Positions 7,568 through 15,115 of a DNA stretch of 18,137 bases are shown piece by piece (position 1 is the first letter of the stretch; each line of letters starts with the position of its first letter). The notes below the pieces were generated by a model that saw nothing but the letters and a program-made list of their open reading frames with translations, was not told the DNA's origin and ran no database searches. A program made the position numbers and the translations under genes. The stretch is from an uncultured Bacteroides sp. (GTDB taxonomy: Bacteria > Bacteroidota > Bacteroidia > Bacteroidales > Bacteroidaceae). The stretch spans positions 1 to 18,137 of the forward strand of contig CAUEFX010000075.1 of NCBI GenBank assembly GCA_958477465.1, written 5' to 3'.

Positions 7568-8338
7568 ACCGTAACAGACTCTGGAATTGTTGAAAAGTTA
7601 CAAGAAATGCAAATCGGCTGACATAATTCTCCTATATCGCAGTTTCTACTAACATGTACTTCTGTCAAAAAGCGGCAGATAGAGAAAAAAGTGCATAAAA
7701 TAATGGATAAAATACACTTTTTCCTGTATATTTCTATGAAAAAGAGGATGAATATGCAGTTTTACACGGTAGGTTAATGTACTTTTCCCCGGTGAAAAGC
7801 TTCAGTTTCTCGTAGAGGAACGACTCGTTCCTCTACGAGAAACCATAAGAATCTCTAGGGGAAAAATATTTTTCTCTTATAGAAATCGTTTTCTACGCTA
7901 ATTGCAGGCAGAATTCATGCTGTTTTGAAATAGAATAAAGAATGATATATACATGTATTTAAGATAATCTGCAAGTAAAATATAAAAACGGTAGTCTTGT
8001 TGATATCTAATCGGCTATAAGAGCGTCTTTTGGGAATATTCAGAATGAAAATGCAGGAGATTTTTAGTGTCATCCCTGTCTCGGGCTTTAAATAGAGGGA
8101 TTCTGCATCAACTAAAATGTCATATTGACATTTTGTAAGAAGCACTTCCGTTTTCCAAACGGAATCTTCTCATTGTTTTTTCTTTCCGTAAAAGTGTTTA
8201 TCCCTATCATGCTCAAACGACTGTTCTATTTTTCTTTGTAGCAATGAATTCTTTTCCAAAGTGAATGCTACAGACCTGCTATCACACTTTTTTGTTAGCT
8301 ATATAAACGAACTTAAGTTTTATACTTTATAAACGAAC
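7568..8338. other. Hairpin-rich convergent intergenic region, no gene
   Basis: It lies between two converging transcripts. No credible reading frame is present; the longest (minus strand, 7915-8145) lacks any motif. Inverted repeats crowd it: AAAAAGTG/CACTTTTT (7686-7722), CTTTTC/GAAAAG (7782-7799), a perfect 18-bp hairpin (7805-7843), a 24-base near-palindrome (7856-7879), TAGAAA/TTTCTA (7880-7896), AAAATGTCA/TGACATTTT (8114-8134), TTCCGTTT/AAACGGAA (8146-8164) and TGTAGC/GCTACA (8237-8272). Some of these probably end transcription from both sides; the pair at 7686-7722, with A- and T-rich arms, is the best bidirectional candidate. Confidence 0.65.
7805..7843. repeat. Perfect 18-bp inverted repeat with 3-base loop
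   Basis: GTTTCTCGTAGAGGAACG (7805-7822) and its exact complement (7826-7843) flank ACT. No mismatch is present in 18 pairs. No T run follows on either strand, so it is not a classical intrinsic terminator, though it would form a very stable RNA hairpin at the end of the upstream membrane-protein transcript. Confidence 0.9.
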
Positions 8339-8342
8339 TTAA
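8302..8342. repeat. Two direct copies of TATAAACGAACTTAA
   Basis: Identical 15-base copies lie at 8302-8316 and 8328-8342, 26 bp apart start to start. The right-hand copy overlaps the stop codon of the permease gene that ends at 8339 (minus strand). The duplication may have arisen by slippage. Confidence 0.85.
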
Positions 8343-9529
8343 ACTTTCTGAGGGATACTTCGCAAAAGTTTTTTCCGGTATACCCACACTGCAAGCGCAA
8401 AATAGACAACAGCTTGTATCCATAACGTGATGTATTCCGGTCGGATATCCGCCATGTCGCCACCCATTGAGTTCAGTTTCACAAAAGCCAGTGTGCCCGG
8501 TGCGGCCGGTAAGATGTAATGTGCTGCCCGCCAATACCAGGGCATCAGTTCCATCGGATAGGATACACCGGAAAGGAAAATTAAGCCTACCGAAAAGAAA
8601 GCAATCATCAGCAGGGGAGCTTCCGAATCGGTGAAATACCATGAAGCAGCCAGTCCGAAAAAGCTGGTTGCCAATAGATAGGGGATAAGCATGATAATGA
8701 TATCCCTGCCGCTGCCGATATTGGGAATACTGAAAAAATGTGGTAACAAACCCAATAGGAAAAAGGCAAAGACGGCATACAAGCAACAATAAACAAATGT
8801 TTTTCCGACAACGATGCGTGTTGCCGTACTCCAGCCGTGACCGAAAGGAAGATAGGCACGGATGCCTTTGTGCTGGTACTCGTCTCCCGTCACCATGCCG
8901 ATAACCATCAGTAATGTCTGGAAGAGGATGATCATCATTACTGCCGGAATAAGGTAAGAGCCGTATCCTTCAGTGTAGTTGTATAGTGCCGTTCCGGATA
9001 CGTTGACCGGCTTTGCCAGAGCTACCGCTACCCATCCTTGCGGAGGAAGAAATACGGCACCATCCGGCCGATAGGCATCGTTTATGGCAAGCATGACTCT
9101 TGATGAGGCCTCTTGTAAAGCTTCGAAATAGAGAAAGGCATCTGTAGTGGCGTATAAAGAGAATACAGCTTCCTGTCCCCGGAAAACACGGTCTTCAAAG
9201 TTGTGCGGGAGGTAGAGTATTCCTTGTACTTTCCCTTGTTTCATCCATTCTTTCGCTTCGTGATAATCCGTGGCTTGGGCATAAATCTCTACTTGTGGAG
9301 TGGCACTCAGCCAACGGATATATTGCCGGCTGAGACTGCTGTGAGAATTATCGACTACGGCAACAGGGGCCTTGGTTACGATGTTGGGCGCATACATATA
9401 ATTGTAAAGCAACCCGTACACGAAAATTCCCCCCATCAGCACCAGCAACACGGCATAACTGGTACTGATGGCACGGAATTCGCGTGTAATGATGAATGCT
9501 ATTTGTGAGAGTTTATTGGATGTTTTCAT
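8339..9529 (-). CDS. ABC-2 type permease, second of pair (YbhR/YhhJ-like)
   Basis: This 396-residue inner-membrane protein has the ABC-2 layout of the drug/toxin exporter group. One N-terminal helix (about 25-45) is followed by a long periplasmic region (about 46-185) with PVAVVDNSHSSLSRQYIR near its start. Five or more helices fill the C-terminal half (about 192-212, 230-265, 275-295, 305-325 and 365-383). The sequence around SGVSYPMELMPWYWRAAHYILP is the conserved stretch before the last helix in this family. It overlaps the upstream permease gene by 17 bases and is the last gene of the operon. It is expected to form a heterodimer with that permease and to need a separate ATP-binding subunit, which is not encoded here. 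Confidence 0.9.
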   Translation of the reverse strand: MKTSNKLSQIAFIITREFRAISTSYAVLLVLMGGIFVYGLLYNYMYAPNIVTKAPVAVVDNSHSSLSRQYIRWLSATPQVEIYAQATDYHEAKEWMKQGKVQGILYLPHNFEDRVFRGQEAVFSLYATTDAFLYFEALQEASSRVMLAINDAYRPDGAVFLPPQGWVAVALAKPVNVSGTALYNYTEGYGSYLIPAVMMIILFQTLLMVIGMVTGDEYQHKGIRAYLPFGHGWSTATRIVVGKTFVYCCLYAVFAFFLLGLLPHFFSIPNIGSGRDIIIMLIPYLLATSFFGLAASWYFTDSEAPLLMIAFFSVGLIFLSGVSYPMELMPWYWRAAHYILPAAPGTLAFVKLNSMGGDMADIRPEYITLWIQAVVYFALAVWVYRKKLLRSIPQKV

Positions 9530-10709
9530 ATTTATGACTGATTATAGCTCGTTTCAAATGGGGAATCATGGCCAATGCCAACAGGGGAAAGATGCAGAGG
9601 ATCACTGCCGAATGCCATAGATAGACAAAACCGCCTCCGGTATAGAGCATGGTTTGTGTGATCTCTGTGAAGTGCCGTACCGGAAAGAGATATGACGCAT
9701 CGCGCACCAACGGATACATATCGGCTACGGGGAAGGTGACACCGGACAGGGTTGCCCCTAATGAACCAACCATGGACACAATGCTGATAATGAGTGCTAC
9801 GGCCGGAAAAAGGGAAAAGATGAAAAGTGCCAATGCCTGTGTGGCGATGACAAAGAGGACGGTCATTGCATTCATCAACAGCCAACTGCCATGAAAAGGA
9901 ATGTGCAGCATGCCGAACATGATGTAATTGCCGAGCAGGGCAATGAGACTGAACATGACGGTATAAGGCAGGAGTTTGCCTGCTATGGCGGTAACCATGT
10001 TCCCGCCGGCAGTCTGCAGCCAGTTGTCTCCTGTGCGGAATTTAATTTCGCTGCCTACGGAATAGACCGTGACGAGCAATATCAGTACCTGAAACAGTAC
10101 AAAAAAGAAAGGCTGGCTCAGGTAAACCGAATAGTCCAGCGAGGGATTGTATATCGGGTGATCATTGGCCTGTATGGGTAAAAGGAAGGTTTCTATCTGC
10201 TGTTCGCTTACCCCTAACGCTACCGCCTGCATAGCTATGGGCGATAAGGCGACCGGTGCCAGTGAGGTTTCGAAAGCCGCCATCAGTTCGCCGCCTACCG
10301 AGAGCAGGGCATAGTGATAATAGTAGGAGAGGGTGGCACTCTTACCTGTAATGGCATCCTGCTCAAAGTGGGGAGGGATGGAGAGGTATCCGTATATCTC
10401 TTTGCGTTGTACGGCTTCGCGGGCAGCAGCTTCATCTACAAAATGACGGGTTACCTTAAAAGTCGGAACAGCAGACAGATTTCTCGCTATGGCTCGTGAT
10501 GTTGCCGTATTATCTTGGTCTACAATGCCGATGGGGATATTCTCCATTTGTCCGTTTCCGAAGATGGTGGCCATGAAGAAGAGGGTGAACAGCGGAAGTA
10601 CGATGCAGGTGCCGAAGTAAAGGCGCCGTGAAGTCATCCGTGTCCATTCGCGATGTAGAACGGCGGTCAGCCGGAAGCGGAAAGTGGGAAGTCGGGAGTC
10701 GTTTGCCAT
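9513..10709 (-). CDS. ABC-2 type permease, first of pair (YbhS-like)
   Basis: This 398-residue protein has the same architecture as its downstream neighbour. A basic N-terminus (HREWTRMTSRRLYFG) leads into a helix (about 32-50). A periplasmic domain (about 55-195) opens with IPIGIVDQDNTATSRAI. Five helices follow at about 199-218, 245-266, 276-300, 303-323 and 364-383, with LSGVTFPVADMYPLVRDASY between the last two. Two similar permeases in tandem are typical of YbhSR-type exporters. The gap to the HlyD-like gene upstream is 11 bases, and the gene overlaps the next one by 17, so all are made from one message. No Walker A motif occurs in either permease. Confidence 0.9.
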   Translation of the reverse strand: MANDSRLPTFRFRLTAVLHREWTRMTSRRLYFGTCIVLPLFTLFFMATIFGNGQMENIPIGIVDQDNTATSRAIARNLSAVPTFKVTRHFVDEAAAREAVQRKEIYGYLSIPPHFEQDAITGKSATLSYYYHYALLSVGGELMAAFETSLAPVALSPIAMQAVALGVSEQQIETFLLPIQANDHPIYNPSLDYSVYLSQPFFFVLFQVLILLVTVYSVGSEIKFRTGDNWLQTAGGNMVTAIAGKLLPYTVMFSLIALLGNYIMFGMLHIPFHGSWLLMNAMTVLFVIATQALALFIFSLFPAVALIISIVSMVGSLGATLSGVTFPVADMYPLVRDASYLFPVRHFTEITQTMLYTGGGFVYLWHSAVILCIFPLLALAMIPHLKRAIISHKYENIQ

Positions 10710-10720
10710 ATCGCTCCTCC

Positions 10721-11803
10721 TTATTCCAATGTTAATAATACCGACATCCCCGGGCGTAATCCGTCTATCGCTTGGGTGGGGCGGGCGTGTATCTCAAAAG
10801 TTTGCAGGTCATAGCTGCCTGTCTGTTTGGTCGATTTCCAGGTGGCGAAGCTGCCTAACGGGCTGATGTAATATACCTCAAATTCTACATCTTTGCGGGC
10901 GATTGCCGGAACGTCGGCCACGAACTTTCCACCGATATGGAAGTTGGGCATCAGATCCTCACGGACATTCAAGACGGCATGTACGTCGCTCATCACTATC
11001 AGGTTCATGATCGGCGTTCCCGGAGCTACCAGTTCACCGCGTTTGGGAAAGATGGTGGCTATCTGTCCGTCTTCCGGTGCTGTGAGCCGTGCGTCCATCA
11101 ATAAGGAAGTTACTTCGTCTACTGTACTTCGTGCCGCATCCACCAGGCTCCGTGCCGATGCTTTGTCTTCGTTCTGTGCACCGTCTACGGCCATCTGATA
11201 CTGTTCGTAAGCGGCGCGCTCGGCAGCAACGGCGGCTTTGTACATCGCTTCTACTTCATCTTTTCGTTGCGAAGTAACCACACTGTCTTTATATAAAGTA
11301 AGTATCCGGTCGTAGGTCGTTTTTGCCAGCGTCAGGTCACTCTTTGTTTTATTCCAGAGTTGCTGCGCTGTGGCAATGATCTGCCGGCGGGTCCCTGCGT
11401 CTATCTTTTTGTTCTGTTGCACAGCCACCTGTTCCAAGGCGTCCACTTGGCGGTATTTGGCTTCTATCGTAGGACTGTTTATTACCACAAGGGTATCGCC
11501 CTGTTTCACCCGGTCGCCTTCGCGTACCAGGAATGTATCGATACGTCCCGGTAGTTTTCCGCTGATACGTATCTCCGTTGTTTCCACCTGACCTTGCAGT
11601 ACAAGCGGTTGTTTATGCATCAGTATCATACCGATGGCCGTGAACAGCAGAACAGCTGCGAGAACAATGATAAAAGCGATACTCAGGCTTTTTCTGTTTG
11701 AGTGTTCTCCGTTTTCTTTAGAGGGGAAAGTAGAAGGAGTCATCTCCTTTTTGCTATCTTCTGTATTCATATTTTCAGAATGGGTTATATTGTTTTTATT
11801 CAT
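10721..11803 (-). CDS. HlyD/EmrA-type periplasmic adaptor (membrane fusion protein)
   Basis: This 360-residue protein has a cytoplasmic, hydrophilic N-terminus of about 40 residues and one membrane helix (about 41-63). A lipoyl-like half-motif follows (ISGKLPGRIDTF then VREGDRVKQGDTL, about 80-105). Next come a coiled-coil hairpin (about 110-230, many A, Q, E and K), the second lipoyl half (ARLTAPEDGQI) and a beta-barrel domain (GELVAPGTPIMNL onward). It joins the inner-membrane permeases to the outer-membrane channel. The start is ATG 11803, 11 bases after the TolC-like stop; a longer in-frame ATG at 11893 would overlap the upstream gene by 79 bases and adds residues unlike this family. ATG 11770 is a second possibility. 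Confidence 0.92.
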   Translation of the reverse strand: MNKNNITHSENMNTEDSKKEMTPSTFPSKENGEHSNRKSLSIAFIIVLAAVLLFTAIGMILMHKQPLVLQGQVETTEIRISGKLPGRIDTFLVREGDRVKQGDTLVVINSPTIEAKYRQVDALEQVAVQQNKKIDAGTRRQIIATAQQLWNKTKSDLTLAKTTYDRILTLYKDSVVTSQRKDEVEAMYKAAVAAERAAYEQYQMAVDGAQNEDKASARSLVDAARSTVDEVTSLLMDARLTAPEDGQIATIFPKRGELVAPGTPIMNLIVMSDVHAVLNVREDLMPNFHIGGKFVADVPAIARKDVEFEVYYISPLGSFATWKSTKQTGSYDLQTFEIHARPTQAIDGLRPGMSVLLTLE

Positions 11804-11814
11804 ACGGGTTATTT

Positions 11815-13305
11815 TTATTTCATGTCTTCCGGAAACGGAAGGGAAGCTGGAACGGTAGAGGCATAGCGGCTGAATTGTTCCGGTGTCCCGCACAGCGACA
11901 GCAGGTTCATCAGTGCCACGTCATACTCATAATAGGCGGCAAGTCTTGCTACTTTCACTTTGGCGAGCATGGTTTCTGCATCAATCACTTCGGTAGAAGT
12001 AGCCATTCCCTCTGTAAATGCCTTTTTGCGCATCCGCACCAGTTCCTCACTCAGTTCGATGGTAGAATTCAGGGCTTTTACGTTGTCTTGGGCCTGTTGC
12101 ATTTGGCTGTACAGTTTGTCTACTCCTATGGCAAGGTCGTCTTTGGCTTTAGCCTGTCCCAATGCCAATGTCTGGCTGGTCAGTTTCGACTGCCGGATTC
12201 GTTTTTCACGTTCCAGTCCGTCGAAGAGATTCCAGGTGAAGCCTACTCCTATCATTGTACGGGGCAGGAGGTTGCTCTGAATTCCGTGCGAGTATAATGT
12301 CTGTTTGCCGAAAAGGGCGATGTTGGGCATATATCCGCTTCGGTCGATCTTAACTTGTTGTTGGGCTATATGTTCCTGAAGGTTCAGTTGGTTGACGAGA
12401 TAATTACTGGTGTTCACGGCAAGTATGAATTCCATTTTGGGTGGAAGTGAGTCGTTGATGAACAAGGGAGAAGAGGGGGCGATGTCACCGTTTTTTCCTT
12501 CCATGTTGAGCAGAGTTTTCAATGTGTTCTGCACTACGGCTTCTTCCTTGCGTGCGGCCTCCAGTTCACGCTTTGCTTCATCCATATTGACTTGTGCAAA
12601 GAGTCGCGCCGCCTTGTCGATCATTCCGGTGGCTTCCAGTTTGAGGGCATTCTCATAATGTTTTGTTAGCCCGTTGTAGGTCTCTTCGCGTACGGCAACG
12701 ACTTGTTGCGCCAATCTTAGCCCGTAATAACTTTCGGCAAGCAGTGTACGTTGGGTGGCATCCACCTGTCCGCGGGTCTCGCGTGCCAATTCTACCATTG
12801 TATTACCGATCTTACTGGCATGAAACCGCTTTCCACCTGCAAAGAAAACCCATTCGGCCGTAACGTCGACCGTTGTCAGGTTGCGGGGAGCCAAAGGGAA
12901 GATTAGTGTGTTGGTTCCTATCTGGTCGAGAATGCTGCTGATAATCTGGTCATCTGGAATGAGACTGTGTACAAAATCTTTTGCCGGATCAGTGAACTGT
13001 GATAGCGGCTGTTTGACCTCTATCTTTTCCGAGGTATGTACAAACGCTCCGGTAGACTGTATGCTCGGATACCAGAAAGCATTCAGCTTCCCTTTCTCGC
13101 TTTTGGCTATTTCCACTCCTTTATCTGCAATCTTCAGACTTTGGTTGCCGGTATGCAGCAATTCCAGTGCCTCTTCGAAACTAAGAGAGTGCTTTCCCGC
13201 CGGGATCGCTTTTCGGGTAGTGTCGTAAGTACCCTGCGCCATCATAGCCGGTATAGATAAACCGGCTGATAATATAATAAGGAGGATTCTTTGGTTTAGG
13301 TTCAT
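11815..13305 (-). CDS. TolC-family outer-membrane efflux channel
   Basis: This 496-residue protein has a signal peptide (about 1-23, ending MMA-Q). Two outer-membrane efflux (OEP) repeats follow, each with long alpha-helical stretches and amphipathic strands. One is around LSFEEALELLHTGNQSLKIA (41-60) to TQRTLLAESYYGLRLAQQ; the second runs from NYLVNQLNLQEHIAQQQVKI to the repeat-end segment YEYDVALMNLLSLCG (near the C-terminus). GVGFTWNLFDGLEREKRIRQSK is the typical second-repeat beta-barrel and turn. It is the first gene of the four-gene minus-strand efflux operon and supplies the exit duct for the adaptor and permeases. Its leader carries short tandem repeats (13322-13400). No TetR or AraC regulator gene lies beside it. 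Confidence 0.93.
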   Translation of the reverse strand: MNLNQRILLIILSAGLSIPAMMAQGTYDTTRKAIPAGKHSLSFEEALELLHTGNQSLKIADKGVEIAKSEKGKLNAFWYPSIQSTGAFVHTSEKIEVKQPLSQFTDPAKDFVHSLIPDDQIISSILDQIGTNTLIFPLAPRNLTTVDVTAEWVFFAGGKRFHASKIGNTMVELARETRGQVDATQRTLLAESYYGLRLAQQVVAVREETYNGLTKHYENALKLEATGMIDKAARLFAQVNMDEAKRELEAARKEEAVVQNTLKTLLNMEGKNGDIAPSSPLFINDSLPPKMEFILAVNTSNYLVNQLNLQEHIAQQQVKIDRSGYMPNIALFGKQTLYSHGIQSNLLPRTMIGVGFTWNLFDGLEREKRIRQSKLTSQTLALGQAKAKDDLAIGVDKLYSQMQQAQDNVKALNSTIELSEELVRMRKKAFTEGMATSTEVIDAETMLAKVKVARLAAYYEYDVALMNLLSLCGTPEQFSRYASTVPASLPFPEDMK

Positions 13306-13321
13306 ATCATTATTCGTTTAT

Positions 13322-13400
13322 TTATTCCATTCGTTATTTTATCCGTTTTTATTTCATTTGTTTATTCCGTCTGTTTATTTCATTCGTTTCTTCCGCGAAG
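13322..13400. repeat. Degenerate 26-27 bp tandem repeat in the efflux operon leader
   Basis: Three imperfect copies start at 13322, 13349 and 13375, with shared core TTATTYCATTYGTTT. Read on the coding (minus) strand, each copy contains a start-stop minimal ORF: ATGAAATAA at 13383-13375 and 13357-13349, and ATGGAATAA at 13330-13322. They lie between the likely transcription start and the TolC-like ATG at 13305. No perfect TAnnTTTG box is visible upstream on that strand; a weak candidate is the T8-G tract opposite 13431-13440. Confidence 0.7.
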
Positions 13401-13543
13401 AATCTAACAGATAAGAAAGAAGATTGTTCGCAAAAAAAAGAAACCTTTATTTATCAGTCTCATGGAACGTGATTTAATCCGCAGTCTGAGGTGTGGAGAT
13501 TTATTTCCGGCTCTTTTTTCTTTCATTTTTTTTCCGTCTATGT

Positions 13544-13574
13544 ATTGCTTTTTACAAAACAATGTTTACCTTTG
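13544..13574 (+). promoter_or_regulatory. Promoter of tRNA-Gly(CCC)
   Basis: ATTG (-33, one mismatch to TTTG) at 13544-13547, a 19-bp spacer, then TACCTTTG at 13567-13574, matching TAnnTTTG. Transcription would begin near 13581, about 27 bases before the tRNA. Confidence 0.75.
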
Positions 13575-13607
13575 CCAACGTTTTGAGAATGATACTTGAA
13601 ACATCTT

Positions 13608-13680
13608 GCGGCAGTAGCTCAGTTGGTAGAGCATCAGCTTCCCAAGCTGAGGGTCACGAGTTCGAGTCTCGCTTGCCGCT
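13608..13680 (+). tRNA. tRNA-Gly(CCC)
   Basis: This is a complete 73-base cloverleaf. The acceptor strands are GCGGCAG and TTGCCGC with discriminator T, and the D arm carries AGCTCAGTTGGTAGAGC. The anticodon stem TCAGC/GCTGA encloses loop TTCCCAA (anticodon CCC). The T arm has TTCGAGT. CCA is not encoded. Confidence 0.97.
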
Positions 13681-13690
13681 CTTTGAAAAT

Positions 13691-13723
13691 AAGCACTTAC
13701 GGTTGTCGTAGGTGCTTTTTTTT
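13691..13723 (+). terminator. Rho-independent terminator of tRNA-Gly(CCC)
   Basis: An 11-bp stem (AAGCACTTACG with CGTAGGTGCTT, one T-G wobble) closes the loop GTTGT and runs into a T tract ending at 13723. It begins 10 bases after the tRNA. Confidence 0.93.
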
Positions 13724-13771
13724 ATATCTGGCCTGGTTCTTAAAGAGCTACTCTATAAGTTGGCGAATCAC

Positions 13772-13800
13772 CACAGAGTACACAGAGTAACACGGAGTAT
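13772..13800. repeat. Short tandem repeat CACRGAGTA (three copies)
   Basis: Copies lie at 13772-13780 (CACAGAGTA), 13781-13790 (CACAGAGTAA) and 13791-13800 (CACGGAGTAT). From memory, sequences of this CACAGAG type recur near genes in many bacterial genomes; their role is not clear. The copy here sits between the tRNA terminator and the operator of the next operon. Confidence 0.7.
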
Positions 13801-13906
13801 CATTTTTGCCAGAATTCTTTTTGTTCAGAGTTACAAATTATACGCATAACGTAATGTTAAATCCCCAAGTATAAAAACTGAGGCGAAGTGTATCTTCCCG
13901 GAAATC

Positions 13907-13960
13907 ATGTAATTGGGGTTATACAATCTGTAATCCATCTACCGGCATTCTCTGTAATCC
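13907..13960 (+). promoter_or_regulatory. Operator with TGTAAT direct repeats (AraC-type site, inferred)
   Basis: TGTAAT occurs at 13908, 13929 and 13953. The first two are 21 bp apart (two helical turns), and TCTGTAATCC is repeated exactly at 13927-13936 and 13951-13960. The segment 13907-13944 matches 16428-16465 at 30 of 38 positions without gaps. Tandem direct sites placed just upstream of the promoter are typical of AraC-family activators. No such gene is in the window. Confidence 0.68.
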
Positions 13961-13964
13961 GCTG

Positions 13965-13972
13965 TAAATTTG
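13965..13972 (+). promoter_or_regulatory. -7 element of the hydrolase/ADH operon
   Basis: TAAATTTG matches TAnnTTTG and is followed by GCAATGTGAAA, shared with the promoter at 16486. No TTTG -33 box is present at the right distance, as expected for an activator-dependent promoter. The ATG follows 49 bases after the element. Confidence 0.72.
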
Positions 13973-14020
13973 CAATGTGAAAGAAAATAAGAAACAATAA
14001 ACATTAAAATCACAGCGATT

Positions 14021-15088
14021 ATGAAACGTATGACAATTTTAACTGCTGCTTTCCTCAGCCTCTTCGGCCTGGCGGAAATCATGGCACAGAACACTCAAAG
14101 TAACAGGAATACGGAACAATTGAATCTGACACAGGAGTGGGACAAGACATTCCCACAGAGCGACAAGGTAAACCACAGCAAGGTGACATTCGTAAATCGT
14201 TACGGTATCACGCTCGCTGCCGACCTGTATGTACCGAAAATGACCACTGGAGGAAAATTGCCGGCCATCGCTGTCAGTGGTCCGTTCGGGGCAGTAAAGG
14301 AACAGTCATCGGGGCTGTATGCCCAGACACTTGCCGAACGGGGATTCCTGACGATTGCCTTCGACTCGTCTTTCACCGGTGAAAGCGGTGGTCAGCCCCG
14401 CAGCGTAGCTTCACCGGACATCAACACAGAAGACTTCTCGGCTGCGGTGGATTACCTCGTGACACGTCCGGACGTGGATGCCGAACGTATCGGTATAGTA
14501 GGTATTTGTGGTTGGGGCGGGTTTGCCGTCAACGCGGCTACTAACGACACACGTATCAAAGCAACGGTAGCTTCCACGATGTACGACATCAGCCGCTGTA
14601 CGGCAAACGGATATTTCGATGCAGCCGACAATGCGGATGCACGCTATAAAATGCGTCAGCAGCTCAACGCCCAACGCACGGAAGACTACCGTACCGGCAC
14701 TTATCCCCGCTCCGTGATGAACCCGGAGCCTGCCGATGACGCACCGCAATTCATGAAGGATTATTACGACTATTACAAGACTGAACGAGGCTATCATCCC
14801 CGTTCCATCAACTCCGGTCTGGGCTGGAACAAGACCTCCAATCTTGCGTTTCTCAATGCGCCTATCCATGCGTATGCCGATGAAATCCGCAGTGCCGTAC
14901 TGCTCATTCATGGCGAGAAAGCGCACTCCCGTTATTTCAGCGAGGACACTTTCAAGAAGCTGAAAGGCGATAATAAGGAATTGCTTATTATACCCGGAGC
15001 CAACCATGTGGACTTGTATGACAATCTACAGGTAATACCGTTCAACCGAATAGAACAGTTCTTTAATAAGAATCTAAACAGCAAATAA
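14021..15088 (+). CDS. Exported alpha/beta hydrolase with Cys at the nucleophile elbow
   Basis: This 355-residue protein has a signal peptide (about 1-23, ending IMA-Q), so it is predicted to be periplasmic. The fold resembles dienelactone hydrolase and YcjY/COG1073 proteins: strand AADLYVPK, oxyanion region SGPFGAVKEQSSG (86-98), SFTGESGG (117-124), and the elbow GICGWGG (161-167). In that elbow the nucleophile position is Cys163 rather than Ser. The likely remaining catalytic residues are Glu299 in HGEKAHSR and His329 in GANHVDLYD. Cys-containing triads are known from dienelactone hydrolase, but the substrate here is not identifiable. It heads an operon with the dehydrogenase 27 bases downstream and has an AraC-type operator. 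The A-rich leader and signal peptide support ATG 14021. Confidence 0.86.
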   Translation: MKRMTILTAAFLSLFGLAEIMAQNTQSNRNTEQLNLTQEWDKTFPQSDKVNHSKVTFVNRYGITLAADLYVPKMTTGGKLPAIAVSGPFGAVKEQSSGLYAQTLAERGFLTIAFDSSFTGESGGQPRSVASPDINTEDFSAAVDYLVTRPDVDAERIGIVGICGWGGFAVNAATNDTRIKATVASTMYDISRCTANGYFDAADNADARYKMRQQLNAQRTEDYRTGTYPRSVMNPEPADDAPQFMKDYYDYYKTERGYHPRSINSGLGWNKTSNLAFLNAPIHAYADEIRSAVLLIHGEKAHSRYFSEDTFKKLKGDNKELLIIPGANHVDLYDNLQVIPFNRIEQFFNKNLNSK

Positions 15089-15115
15089 ATATAAACCAGT
15101 AAAAACAATCATGCA

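Noticed and set aside
7805..7843. Perfect hairpin considered as an intrinsic terminator or CRISPR repeat
   Set aside because: No T tract follows on either strand, and there is only a single copy without spacers.
7915..8145. 76-codon minus-strand frame in the convergent gap
   Set aside because: No motif, no promoter and AT-driven composition; treated as chance.
11804..11893. Longer start for the HlyD-like adaptor
   Set aside because: It would overlap the TolC-like gene by 79 bases and adds a segment unlike this family; ATG 11803 sits 11 bases after the upstream stop.
13493..13790. Short plus-strand frames across the tRNA-Gly(CCC) region
   Set aside because: They run through the tRNA and its terminator.
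14411..15007. 198-codon frame on the minus strand
   Set aside because: It is antisense to the clear alpha/beta hydrolase gene, with no motif or start signal of its own.
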